Shown in pieces: positions 7,734 to 16,903 of a DNA stretch of 64,000 nt. Under the pieces are notes generated by a model. It worked only from the letters and a program-made list of their open reading frames with translations. It searched no databases and had not been told where the DNA came from. A program made the position numbers and the translations under genes. Origin of the DNA: Actinosynnema sp. ALI-1.44 (lineage in GTDB: Bacteria; Actinomycetota; Actinomycetes; Mycobacteriales; Pseudonocardiaceae); contig NZ_MTQO01000042.1 in NCBI RefSeq assembly GCF_001984155.1, forward strand, positions 124,001-188,000, given 5' to 3'. Positions within the stretch are counted from its first letter, which is position 1; every line of letters starts with the position of its first letter.

Positions 7734-10700
7734 ATGGGCGGACTCGAACGGGGTCGCGACTGGCTGGCCGGTGGTGCGGCACGGCGGATGTCGCGGACCG
7801 CGAAACAACTGGCTACGGCGTTCGCCGAAACACCGGGCGCCGCGACGGGCAAGGCTGCCCGGGAATACGGCCGGGCGCTGCGGTTGGCGTTGCGAGTGGA
7901 CAACGAACAGGCAGAAGCCTTGTTCCGGGCTTACGACGCGCGGATTCCCCCGGAGCGGTATCCGTTCACCGCAGCCGACGAGCCGTGGCTGGCAGAAGCG
8001 GCCTCCAGTGGAGACGGCCGTACGCTGCCTGTTCTGTTCGAGGTGGGTTCGCGGCTTCGGCTACGCGGCCTGCAGACCCGGGCTCGGGACCGGATGACCG
8101 AGTACCTCGGCGGGGACGCCGACCAGATCGTGGTCAACTTCCACCGGTGGCGTGAGCAGGACATGCTGACGGCTGACACCGTCACCATTGTGCTGAACCG
8201 CTTTCTCGGGCGTGGTTCGTTCGAGCACGACGACGGGATGTGGCGGTTGTTCTTCGAACATCTGCCCGCCGATCTTCAGCCCGACCTGTTCGAGGTGCAC
8301 TGTTTCCTCGGTCGCGGTGCTGCCGCTGCCCGTCTGGCTGGGACGCCCGCGCAGGTCGACCGGGCGCTTGCTTGCTGTCTGCGCAGCGCGGACGTCGACG
8401 ACGTGCGCGCAGGGCTGGGGTTGGCTCGCGGCCAGGCTGCCGAGGGCGCCCTGACCGAGCGTCTGGCGGACCTGCTGTTCGTGGCCGAGCAGTACGAGCA
8501 AGCGCTTGCGGCCTACCAGGAGTGCGGGAAACAGGACCGGGTCAGCCGGTGCCACGAGGAACTCGGCCAGTTCCTCGACGCGCTCGCGACCTGCGAGCCC
8601 GAGCGGGTCGCCGACCTGGTCGTCCGGTGTGTGCCCGGGATTCACCTGTTGGTGGAGCAGCAGGAGTTCACCGAAGCGGCACGGCAGGTGCAGGCCGTGC
8701 TCGCGCGCCTGCCCGACGAGAGCCAGCGCCGGGAGGAGATGACCGATCTGCGCGCCACGCTGATCGGCTCGACCCGGCGCCACTTCGGCGAGCGGGTCCG
8801 TGACAGTTCCGAGCCGCAGGCCGTCTACCGGCTGTGGAGCAGGTTCGAAGAGGCCGCGGGTGAACTGGATGTGGCGGCGCGGCGCGCGGAGGACGGCGGG
8901 GAGTTCTTCCGCGCGAACCGGCTGTTCGTGCAGGCTGAACTGTTCGGCGAGGCCGTGCGGGTCCTGCGGGACGACGACACGACCGAAGGCATGGCCGCTC
9001 GCGCCGAAGCTTGTGAGGTCGGCGGCGATCTCGCTGGCGCGGCGCGCTTATACGCCCGGATCGGCCAGCGTGAGCGGGCGGTGCCGTTGTTCATGGGAGC
9101 CGGTGGGTACGCCGAAGCCGCGCGGTGCCTGGTCGAGTGGCTCGGCGTCGACGCCGCGGAAGACACGCGCCTGGCCGATTGCCTGCGCCGCACCGGCGAC
9201 TACGGCGAACTCGTCCAGCGTTGCCTGGTGGCCGCGGAGGCCCACGGTTCGGGTTCGCTGGCCGCCGCCACCTTGCACCAGTTGACCGACGACGGTCTGG
9301 TGCCGCGGCACATGGTCACCGAGGTCGCCACCGCGCTCGAAGCTGTGGGCGCACGGGACCGCAGCAGTTTCGAGGAACGAGCGCAGGGCTGGGTGAGCCG
9401 GGCACGGGCCGAGATCGACAAGCGGTTCAGCGACATCTGGGGATTCGACCTGGGGACCACCACGTGCGCCGCGGCCATCTACGACTCGGAGACCCGGCAA
9501 CCGGTGTTCTGCCCGTGGAAAGGCGCTGTCCACTTCGCGTCGACGATCAGCCTGGACCGCAACGGCGACGAACTGGTCGGCCTGAGTGGCGAGGAGACGC
9601 TCGCGCCCTGGCTGATCGGCCACATCGATGCGACGAAACGGGCGATGGGCCGCCGGACTGTCTACAAGATCCGCGACCGCTCGTACCGGCCGGAAGAAGT
9701 GGCCGCCCGGCTGGTCCGGCACGCCCGCGGGCTTGTCGAGACGTTCCTGGCCGACAAGGTGCGCGAACGCGTCGGCGAACTGGCCCGTGCCGAACTCGGT
9801 CTGGTGCGGGAGGAATGGCTGGCCTGGGCTGAGCGCAACCACGACCTGCGGCTGGACCGTCCGCGGGTGGTCGTGACGATTCCGGCCTACTTCAGGAACA
9901 ACCAGAAAGCCTCGACGCACTCCGCGTGCCGGATCGCCGGAGTCGACCTGGTTCGTCTCATCCACGAACCCACCGCCGCCTGCATCACCGCCGCCCGGGA
10001 GCGACGGCTGGGCGACACGATCGCGGTGGTGGACCTCGGCGCGGGGACGCTCGACATCAGCCTGGTGGAAGTCGGTGACCAGGTCTACGACGTGCTCGCG
10101 GTCGGCGGTGACAACCGGTTCGGCGGCAAGGACCTGGATGCCGCCATCACCCGGGAGTTGACGGCTCGGCTTGAGCGGCACGGGATCGCGGTGCCGAAGT
10201 CGGGGTCGATGCGCAGGCGGCTGGAGATCGCGGCCGAAAGCCTCAAGGTCGACCTGTCCGCCCAGGAACACGCCTCCTACGACATGGTGGACCTGCAGAG
10301 GCTCGAGTTGAGCCGGGCTGAACTGGCCAGCATCCTGGCCGGTCCGTTGACGACGTTGCGCAAGGTCTGCGCCGATTTTCTCGCCACCGCGCCGGAGAAA
10401 CCGAAGCACCTCGTGCTGGTCGGCCGCCCCATGCTGTCACCGCTCGTCCGGGAGACGGTGGAACAGGTTTTCGGCATGACACGGACAGTGGTGTCCGATC
10501 CGCGTACCGCTGTGGCCGCGGGGGCGGCGCTGCTGGGCGCGATGCGTGACGGATCGCTCGACGACGTGCTGTTGCTGGACGTCACGCCCCTGTCGCTCGG
10601 CATCCGGATCGTCGACGAGCACGACACGCACCATCTGTCGGAGCTCATCCCCCGCAACTCGACGATCCCGACATCGCGGTCGGACGTCTACACCACGCGC

Positions 10701-12086
10701 GAGGACAACCAGAGCGTGGTGCGTGTCGAGATCTTCAACGGAGCACTGGACGCGGAGTCGAAGATCGGCCAGTTCGAGCTGACCGGGATCCCGCCTGCCG
10801 AGAAGGGCGTCCCGAAGATCGAGGTCACCTTCGAGATCGACGCCAACTGCATGCTTTCGGTCACCGCCAAGGACAAGGCGACCGGGAAGTCCAGCTCCAT
10901 CCGCGTCGCGGACACGACCCTGTTGTCGCCTGCGGAGGTCGCCGACCTGACCACCCGCTACGAGCACCAACTGGAGCAAGAGCAGCGGCAGAAGGATCTG
11001 GCGGAGGCGCGGGAACGGCTGCGGGACCTCGCCGTGTCCACAATGGATGACGACAGCGCCGCGGCGTGGCAGGAGTTCCGGCATCGCCAGGCCACACACC
11101 GTCCGGCGCCCGGCACCGAGGACGCGGAGACGCGCCGGCTGCTGGTGGAGATGTTCAGCGAGGCGGGCCAGGTCGAACTGGATCTGGAGCTGGCCCGGCA
11201 GGCCGTGCGGGAAGCCGCGGTCGCCGTGCTCGACCACCTCGACCGTCCCGGCGACGCCGCCGAAACCGCGCGGCTGGGCGATGATCTGCGTGCCCGGACT
11301 GATCGGTTGCACGGGCTCACCACCAAGGTTGCCCGGTGGAACGCGGTTCTGGTGCGGTTGGCGATGAACGAGCCCGATCCCCTGCTGCGCTTCCGCGGCC
11401 ACTGCGCGGCGGGCGACTACCGTCAGGCGTTGGCGACTCTCGCCGAGTTACCGGCCCCGCCCACTGATCCCGACGATGTGCGCCGTCACGCACGTTGTCT
11501 GGCGGAGGTCGGTGACGCCGACGGGTACCGGGCGCTGCGCTCGGCCTCCACGGACCGGCCGGGGACGGTCCCCACCGGGCTCGTCCGGATCCAGGCTGGT
11601 TCCCAGTCGGGCGTTGGCTTTCTGATCCATGAGCGGTTGGTGGTGACGAGCCGATCGTGGATCACCGGTGAGCAACCGTCGATCGTTGTCGACGAGAGCA
11701 CCCGCGCGGAAAGCGTCTATTTGTCCGAGTCGCCGGGCAACGACATGGCTGTGCTGCGGCTGGCGAAGCCGCTGCACGTCACGCCGCTGCCGTTGGGGTA
11801 CGCGAAGTTGGTGCGGATCGGGGACCAGATCTGGGCGCCGCAGTCGTCCGACGGGAGCGCCTGGACGCACGTGGCCGGTCTGGTCGACCGCTTCGAGTCG
11901 GTGTCGGACGGTCTTCGGCTTTTCGTCAGCAGGCTGCGGATTCCGCCGTCCTGCGTGGGAGCGCCGGTGCTCGACGAACTCGGCGAGGTGGTGGGCATGA
12001 TCACGGCCCGTCAAGACGGCGACACGGGTGTGCTCAGTGCCGACGCGCTGGAACCGCTGCTCACGGAGGCAGGCTTCGACCGGTAG
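7734..12086 (+). CDS. Helical-repeat/Hsp70/pseudo-trypsin fusion protein
   Basis: The 1450-aa protein has three parts. Residues about 30-560 are Ala/Glu/Leu-rich helical repeats of TPR-like look. Residues about 567-1090 are a full Hsp70: ATPase start GFDLGTTTCAAAIYD, connect motif VVDLGAGTLDISLVEVG, then a substrate-binding region with LDVTPLSLGIRI and FNGALDAESKIGQFELTGIP; a charged helical lid follows. Residues about 1278-1450 resemble a trypsin-like domain, but the His position reads LVVTSRSWI and the GxSG nucleophile region reads SCVGAP, so His and Ser are lost although NDMAVLRL is kept. An alternative start is Met19 (7788). It is monocistronic. The role is unknown; client binding or assembly of a protein complex is a guess. 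Confidence 0.85.
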   Translation: MGGLERGRDWLAGGAARRMSRTAKQLATAFAETPGAATGKAAREYGRALRLALRVDNEQAEALFRAYDARIPPERYPFTAADEPWLAEAASSGDGRTLPVLFEVGSRLRLRGLQTRARDRMTEYLGGDADQIVVNFHRWREQDMLTADTVTIVLNRFLGRGSFEHDDGMWRLFFEHLPADLQPDLFEVHCFLGRGAAAARLAGTPAQVDRALACCLRSADVDDVRAGLGLARGQAAEGALTERLADLLFVAEQYEQALAAYQECGKQDRVSRCHEELGQFLDALATCEPERVADLVVRCVPGIHLLVEQQEFTEAARQVQAVLARLPDESQRREEMTDLRATLIGSTRRHFGERVRDSSEPQAVYRLWSRFEEAAGELDVAARRAEDGGEFFRANRLFVQAELFGEAVRVLRDDDTTEGMAARAEACEVGGDLAGAARLYARIGQRERAVPLFMGAGGYAEAARCLVEWLGVDAAEDTRLADCLRRTGDYGELVQRCLVAAEAHGSGSLAAATLHQLTDDGLVPRHMVTEVATALEAVGARDRSSFEERAQGWVSRARAEIDKRFSDIWGFDLGTTTCAAAIYDSETRQPVFCPWKGAVHFASTISLDRNGDELVGLSGEETLAPWLIGHIDATKRAMGRRTVYKIRDRSYRPEEVAARLVRHARGLVETFLADKVRERVGELARAELGLVREEWLAWAERNHDLRLDRPRVVVTIPAYFRNNQKASTHSACRIAGVDLVRLIHEPTAACITAARERRLGDTIAVVDLGAGTLDISLVEVGDQVYDVLAVGGDNRFGGKDLDAAITRELTARLERHGIAVPKSGSMRRRLEIAAESLKVDLSAQEHASYDMVDLQRLELSRAELASILAGPLTTLRKVCADFLATAPEKPKHLVLVGRPMLSPLVRETVEQVFGMTRTVVSDPRTAVAAGAALLGAMRDGSLDDVLLLDVTPLSLGIRIVDEHDTHHLSELIPRNSTIPTSRSDVYTTREDNQSVVRVEIFNGALDAESKIGQFELTGIPPAEKGVPKIEVTFEIDANCMLSVTAKDKATGKSSSIRVADTTLLSPAEVADLTTRYEHQLEQEQRQKDLAEARERLRDLAVSTMDDDSAAAWQEFRHRQATHRPAPGTEDAETRRLLVEMFSEAGQVELDLELARQAVREAAVAVLDHLDRPGDAAETARLGDDLRARTDRLHGLTTKVARWNAVLVRLAMNEPDPLLRFRGHCAAGDYRQALATLAELPAPPTDPDDVRRHARCLAEVGDADGYRALRSASTDRPGTVPTGLVRIQAGSQSGVGFLIHERLVVTSRSWITGEQPSIVVDESTRAESVYLSESPGNDMAVLRLAKPLHVTPLPLGYAKLVRIGDQIWAPQSSDGSAWTHVAGLVDRFESVSDGLRLFVSRLRIPPSCVGAPVLDELGEVVGMITARQDGDTGVLSADALEPLLTEAGFDR

Positions 12087-12123
12087 TGCCCGTCTCGGGG
12101 TGCTGGATGGAGGGACACGCGGG

Positions 12124-13860
12124 TCAGCTTGCGTGGAGACGGCTGTAGGTGCCTTCCGCGGCCAGCAGGTCCTCGTGGGTCCCTTGTTCCACGATCGTTC
12201 CTGACCTCATCACGAGGATCGTGTCGGCGGCACGAACGGTCGACAACCGGTGCGCCACCACGAAACTGGTTCGTCCTGTCCTCAGGTCGGCGATGGCCTG
12301 CTGGATCAGCGCGTCGGTACGGGTGTCCACCGAACTGGTGGCCTCGTCGAGGACGAGGATCGCGGGATCGGCGATGAACGCCCGGGCGATCGTGATCAGT
12401 TGCCGCTCCCCCGCGCTGAAGGCGGACACGTCGTCGTCGATGATCGTGTCGTAGCCGTCCGGCAGAGTGCGGGCGAAGTGGTCCACTCTGGCCGCCCGCG
12501 CGGCGGCCTCGATCTGCTCTCGTGTCGCGTTCGCCTTGCCGTACGCGATGTTCTCCGCGATCGTTCCCCGGAACAGCCATGGCTCCTGTGCGACCATGGC
12601 GATGTGTGAGCGAAGGTCCGCACGGGACATGGCGGTGATGTCTGCACCATCCACAGTGATCCGGCCCGCAGTGGTGTCGCAGAACCGCATCAGCAGGTTC
12701 ACCACCGTGGTCTTGCCCGCTCCGGTCGGCCCCACGATGGCGACCAGGTCACCCGCCGCGACGGTGAGGGACATGTCCTCGATCAACGCCTGGTCCGGCG
12801 AGTACCGGAACGAGACACGATCGAACACGACGTCGCCGCGCACCACGGCCGGGGGCTGGGCCGCTGCCGGATCCGGGGTCTGCTCCGCGGCGTCGAGCAG
12901 TTCGAAGACGCGGTTCGCCGAGGCGGCGCCGGACTGGATCCGGCTGCTGATGCTCGCCATCTGGGTGAGTGGCTGGGCGAAGTTCCGCGAGTACTGGAGA
13001 AACGCCTGCACCGTGCCGATGCTGATCGATCCGGACGCGACCTGCAGACCGCCGGCCACGGCGATGAACACGTAGTTGAGGTTGCCGATGAACATCATCG
13101 CCGGTTCCACGAGCCCCGATCGGAACTGGGCCTTGTAGCTGTTGGCGAAGACCTCGTCGTTGTGTTCGCGGAACTCCTCGGCGGCTTTTTCGTGGTGGTC
13201 GAACAGGGTGACCGTCGAATGGCCGGTGTACATTTCCTCGACATAACCCGTGAGCGCGCCGGTGGCCTTCCACTGCGCGGCGAAACACGGCCGGGCGCGG
13301 CGGGTGATGGCCCTGGTCGTCACAAGGGCGACCGGCACCGTGATCACGGTGATCAGCGCCAGCAACGGCGAGGTCAGCAGCATCATCGTGAGCACGGCGA
13401 CAGCGCCGAACAGCGAATTGATGACCTGCCCGATGGTCTGGTGGGCGACCTGTCCCAGGTTGTCGACGTCATTGGTCACACGGCTGATCAGGTCGCCGCG
13501 GGACTGCTCGTCGACGTATCCCGGTGGCAGTCGGGTGAGTTTGGCCGCCACGTGTTCCCGCAGCCGGAACAACGTGTTCTCCACGACTCGGATGGCCAGC
13601 CGGACGCCGAGGTAGTTCAGTGCGGCTGCGGCCGCGTAGACCACCGTCACCAGCAGCAGGGTGCGCCCGACCGCGGCGAAGTCCACTGGTTTCGCTGTGA
13701 AGACCAGGTCGGTGGCGTGGCCGAGCAGCAACGGTGCCAGCGCGGCCAACGTCGAACTGCTCGCGCACAGCGCCACGGCGGCGGCCAGCCGTGGCCGTTG
13801 CGGTCGCGCCATGTGCCACAGCGACCGCCACCCCGCCGGGGGATTCACCGGGCGGCTCAC
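12124..13860 (-). CDS. ABC exporter half-transporter, canonical-Walker B subunit
   Basis: The 578-aa protein has six predicted membrane helices (residues about 20-310) and a C-terminal nucleotide-binding domain. Walker A is GPTGAGKTT, Walker B ends ILVLDEATSSVD with the catalytic Glu, and the H-loop reads VVAHRLST. The signature motif is FSAGE instead of LSGGQ. Its start overlaps the stop of the upstream half-transporter by 4 bases. The two genes lie divergent to the RiPP precursor, so export of the peptide product, or self-protection against it, is the likely role (inference). The reciprocal degeneration of the two nucleotide-binding domains indicates an obligate heterodimer. Confidence 0.9.
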   Translation of the reverse strand: MSRPVNPPAGWRSLWHMARPQRPRLAAAVALCASSSTLAALAPLLLGHATDLVFTAKPVDFAAVGRTLLLVTVVYAAAAALNYLGVRLAIRVVENTLFRLREHVAAKLTRLPPGYVDEQSRGDLISRVTNDVDNLGQVAHQTIGQVINSLFGAVAVLTMMLLTSPLLALITVITVPVALVTTRAITRRARPCFAAQWKATGALTGYVEEMYTGHSTVTLFDHHEKAAEEFREHNDEVFANSYKAQFRSGLVEPAMMFIGNLNYVFIAVAGGLQVASGSISIGTVQAFLQYSRNFAQPLTQMASISSRIQSGAASANRVFELLDAAEQTPDPAAAQPPAVVRGDVVFDRVSFRYSPDQALIEDMSLTVAAGDLVAIVGPTGAGKTTVVNLLMRFCDTTAGRITVDGADITAMSRADLRSHIAMVAQEPWLFRGTIAENIAYGKANATREQIEAAARAARVDHFARTLPDGYDTIIDDDVSAFSAGERQLITIARAFIADPAILVLDEATSSVDTRTDALIQQAIADLRTGRTSFVVAHRLSTVRAADTILVMRSGTIVEQGTHEDLLAAEGTYSRLHAS

Positions 13861-15590
13861 CGGGCCCGCTCCGCGGCCACTTGGTAACGCACGATCTCGC
13901 GGTAGACCGGGTTCGTGTCGACCAGTTCCAGGTGGTCGCCCGCACCGACGACTTTTCCTTCGTCCAGCACCACGATCCGGTCCGCGCCACGGGGCGCGGT
14001 GGCGCGCTGGGAGACCATCACGACCGACGCGTGGGCGGTCTCCTCGGTCAGGGCCGCGCGCAGACGTGCCTCAGTGCCTTGGTCGAGGGCGGAGAAGACG
14101 TCGTCGAACAGGTAGATCAAGGGTTTGCGCAGGACGGTCCGCGCGATGGCCAGGCGCTGCCGTTGCCCGCCGGACAGGTTCGCGCCGCCCTGGCTGACCG
14201 GCGCGTCCAGGCCGTCGGGCAGGGCCGCCACGAAGTCCTCGGCCTGCGCAACGGCCAACGCGCGCCATAGATCCGCGTCGGTCGCGTCCGGATCACCAAG
14301 GCGGAGGTTGGACGCGACGGTGCCGGAGAACAGCTGCGGCCGTTGCGTGACAAGCCCGACGAGTCGGTGCAGCGTCTTCGGCGCCAACTGCCGGATGTCG
14401 ACGCCGTCGACGAGGACCGCGCCGTCGGTGACGTCGGCGAGCCGGGCGATCAGGCCGAGCAGTGTCGATTTCCCGCTGCCACCGGAACCGACGAGGGCAA
14501 CCGTCTCGCCGGGGCGGACACACAGGTCGATGTCGCGGAGCACGGGCGCCTCGGCTCCGGGGTAGCGGTAGCCGACCTGTCGCACGACGAGGTGGCCGCT
14601 CGGCCGGACGAGGTGCATGGGGGATGGCGGCTCCACCACGTCGGCCTCGGTGCCCAGGACGTCCCGGATCCGTCCTGCGCTGATCGCCGCCCTGGGCACC
14701 GCGACGATGAGGAAGCTCGCCAGCAGCACCGCGCCCAGCACCTGTGTCAGATAGCCGAGAAACGCCACGAGCGCACCAACCTGCATGTCACCGTCGGCGA
14801 CTTGGTGGCCGCCGAACCAGATTACCGCGACCCCGGCGACGTTCACGATCAGCAGCGACATGGGCGACATCACGGCCACCAGCCGGCCGACCCGCATCGA
14901 GACACCCATGAGAGTTCCGTTGGCCCTGGCGAACCTGGCTTGCTCGTGCCGGTCGCGGTTGAACGCGCGAATCACCCGCAAGCCGGTGATCTGTTCACGA
15001 AGCAACCGGCCGATCGAATCGACAGCGTCCTGCACACCCGCGTAGACGGGCCACATCCGTCGCCCGACCAGCACGACCGCGACGACCAGCACCGGCACAA
15101 CCGCCATCACCACGGCAGCGAGCAGACCGGCCTGCCGCGACGCGAGGAGGACGCTGCCGCCGCAGATGATCGGTACGGGAACGATCAGCACCAGGACGAA
15201 CAGCATCAGTGACTGGATCTGCTGCACGTCGTTGGTCGTACGGGTGACGAGGGAAGGAACACCGAAACGGCCAAGGGTGCGGGCCGAGAGCGACTGGACG
15301 TGCGCGAAGACGTCCGCGCGGATGTCACGGCCGATCGCCATGGCGGTACGTGCGCTGAGGATGCCCGCCGCCGCCGCGCAAACGATCTGGGTCGTCGCGA
15401 CGACAAGCATCACCACACCGGTCCGGACAACGGTCCCGGTGTCGCCCGTGACGACGCCGTTGTCGATGAGGTCGGCGTTCAACGCGGGCAGGTACAGCGA
15501 CGCGACGGCCTGCACCGCTTGCAGCAGACCGATTCGAGCGATCTGCCTGCGACAGTTCGACAAGCGCGGCCGCAGCAGCTGTGCGAGCAC
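13857..15590 (-). CDS. ABC exporter half-transporter, LSGGQ subunit
   Basis: The 577-aa protein has six membrane helices (residues about 20-300) and an ATPase domain with Walker A GSGGSGKST, an intact LSGGQ signature and Walker B ending IYLFDDVFSALD, where Asp replaces the catalytic Glu. The His-loop region reads MVSQRATA and lacks the usual His. With its partner it would build one active site (partner Walker A/B plus this LSGGQ) and one degenerate site, the arrangement of heterodimeric type IV exporters such as TM287/288. It is the first gene of the pair, transcribed away from the precursor peptide gene. Confidence 0.9.
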   Translation of the reverse strand: MLAQLLRPRLSNCRRQIARIGLLQAVQAVASLYLPALNADLIDNGVVTGDTGTVVRTGVVMLVVATTQIVCAAAAGILSARTAMAIGRDIRADVFAHVQSLSARTLGRFGVPSLVTRTTNDVQQIQSLMLFVLVLIVPVPIICGGSVLLASRQAGLLAAVVMAVVPVLVVAVVLVGRRMWPVYAGVQDAVDSIGRLLREQITGLRVIRAFNRDRHEQARFARANGTLMGVSMRVGRLVAVMSPMSLLIVNVAGVAVIWFGGHQVADGDMQVGALVAFLGYLTQVLGAVLLASFLIVAVPRAAISAGRIRDVLGTEADVVEPPSPMHLVRPSGHLVVRQVGYRYPGAEAPVLRDIDLCVRPGETVALVGSGGSGKSTLLGLIARLADVTDGAVLVDGVDIRQLAPKTLHRLVGLVTQRPQLFSGTVASNLRLGDPDATDADLWRALAVAQAEDFVAALPDGLDAPVSQGGANLSGGQRQRLAIARTVLRKPLIYLFDDVFSALDQGTEARLRAALTEETAHASVVMVSQRATAPRGADRIVVLDEGKVVGAGDHLELVDTNPVYREIVRYQVAAERAR

Positions 15591-15939
15591 GAAACCTCCT
15601 TCTTCCGGCTTTTCGGACCAACTGTCAGTCGTCGTGCACGCGACAAGTGCGCAGCCCTACGTTTGTCGTCTATACCAGTCGACTCTTCAGCACGGAGTCG
15701 GCGCGGCATGTTCCCGCCACCGGCGGCACCGTCGACCACGCGTTCGGCAGGGACTCCTTCCCTTTCGCGCCATCCGGTTGCGTATTAGTTCAGCTCGACC
15801 GGCCGACCATGTCGAGAACCCGGTAACGTCGCCGTCACGGGATCGCCAGGGGCTTCCGGAACCGGAAACCGCCTCGCGTCACCAGATCCCGGGGCCGACG
15901 ACCAAGTCGGCAATCGATATTCCCAGGAAGGAGATCTCC
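15591..15939. promoter_or_regulatory. Divergent promoter region, exporter and RiPP operon
   Basis: The 349 bases between the divergent exporter and precursor genes carry no recognisable gene and must hold both promoters. An inverted repeat CGACAA (15641-15646) / TTGTCG (15663-15668) is a possible operator. A strong ribosome site AAGGAG (15928-15933) lies 6 bases before the precursor ATG. Confidence 0.55.
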
Positions 15940-16086
15940 ATGAAGGACGCGTACGCCGAGTCCCTGCGTGTGGACTCGATCATCGACACCCTGCGCGCCA
16001 TCGACGCCACCGACCAGGGCGCGGAAAGCCTGGCCGCGGCGCAGGCGGGCACCACGTGGCCTGAAGGCCCTTCGTCCGGCGCCTGA
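15940..16086 (+). CDS. Cys-free RiPP precursor peptide (candidate)
   Basis: The gene encodes 48 aa beginning MKDAYAESLRVDSIIDTLRA. The first half is a charged amphipathic helix like class III lanthipeptide leaders, with an Ile-Ile-Asp-Thr-Leu segment where those leaders carry their ILxLQ-type recognition motif. The C-terminal part AAAQAGTTWPEGPSSGA is small, polar and rich in Thr/Ser, as expected for a core; four hydroxyl residues could be phosphorylated and dehydrated by the LanKC encoded downstream. There is no Cys, so ordinary lanthionine or labionin rings cannot form. Support for the call: optimal ribosome site, position first in the operon, and a palindrome immediately after the stop. 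The longer frame upstream of the ATG has no gene-like content. Confidence 0.75.
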   Translation: MKDAYAESLRVDSIIDTLRAIDATDQGAESLAAAQAGTTWPEGPSSGA

Positions 16087-16095
16087 GACAGCCGT

Positions 16096-16123
16096 GGGCC
16101 CGGCCTGGCGCCAGGCCGGGCCC
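16096..16123 (+). terminator. 28-bp perfect palindrome after precursor gene
   Basis: The arms GGGCCCGGCCTG and CAGGCCGGGCCC flank GCGC and form a perfect palindrome 9 bases after the precursor stop and 21 bases before the next start. Placement between a precursor and its enzymes suggests a leaky terminator or RNA-stabilising hairpin that raises precursor levels above enzyme levels. Confidence 0.75.
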
Positions 16124-16144
16124 GTCTTCCCGAGAGAGGCCAGG

Positions 16145-16903
16145 ATGTCCGCGCCCGCAGTTCCCACCGAGGTCGCCTCGGTACTCCGCCGGTACAGCGA
16201 ACTGGCCGGCCAGGTCAGCGAGAAGTACGGACCCGGTTCCCAGGCAGTGGTGTTCGTCCACTACGAGGAACTGCTGGCCGCCCGGTCGATGCTGTTGACC
16301 AGGCGCGAAGACGCGACACTACTGTCCAGAGTGGACACACTGCGAACGCTGATCCAGCGGATGTACTCAGCGAGCGTTCCGCAGGTGCCCGGACAGATGC
16401 CGTCACGACTGCTGCGCAGGGATCCTCCGCTCATCGAGTACGACCGCGGGCACTTCGAACAACGCTACGCGAAGGTCTGCGACGTCGTCGGGGCCGATGT
16501 CATCGCCGGGCAGCGTTGTCGCGACCCGTTCGGCGCGATACGGCCGCGCACCTCGTACATGTTCGTCGTCACCGACGAGGCCGAGTTGCGGATCTGGGGC
16601 AGGCCGTTCGACCTGCCCGACCTGATGTTCGGACGCAACCGCGCCACCGTCCGGGATGTTCCGGTCGCCCACCCGATGCTCGTACCGGAACGGCTGCGGG
16701 TGTCGGCGGCAGGTGAGATGGTGCTGCTCGGATCCGCCAAGGTGGAGATGGTCGTCGCCAACACCAAGTCCGGGCACTTTCGCCCGCCGCCCGAGTCGGC
16801 CGCGGTGGTGCGCGACGTCTGCCGGGAGATGTGGGACCTCGACGACGCGGACATCGACGTCTTCACCCTGTTCTCCCACGACTCCGGGCAGGAACGGCAC
16901 TGA
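16145..16903 (+). CDS. Unknown protein of the RiPP operon
   Basis: The 252-aa protein starts at an ATG preceded by a GAGAGG ribosome site. I do not recognise the N-terminal part. The middle reads FGAIRPRTSYMFVV and the C-terminal part contains VVANTKSGHFRPPPESAAVV followed by an acidic VCREMWDLDDADIDVF helix; an N-x-SGH[YF]RP motif like this occurs in several uncharacterised bacterial proteins associated with toxins and modification systems (recollection, unverified). No signal peptide, membrane helix or Cys cluster is seen. Its stop overlaps the next start by one base, so it is translationally coupled to the CYTH gene and probably acts with it. Confidence 0.7.
   Translation: MSAPAVPTEVASVLRRYSELAGQVSEKYGPGSQAVVFVHYEELLAARSMLLTRREDATLLSRVDTLRTLIQRMYSASVPQVPGQMPSRLLRRDPPLIEYDRGHFEQRYAKVCDVVGADVIAGQRCRDPFGAIRPRTSYMFVVTDEAELRIWGRPFDLPDLMFGRNRATVRDVPVAHPMLVPERLRVSAAGEMVLLGSAKVEMVVANTKSGHFRPPPESAAVVRDVCREMWDLDDADIDVFTLFSHDSGQERH

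Noticed and set aside
15166..15939. Upstream extension of the precursor frame (a 306-aa open frame)
   Set aside because: It runs antisense through the exporter gene; the strong ribosome site supports only the last 48 codons.
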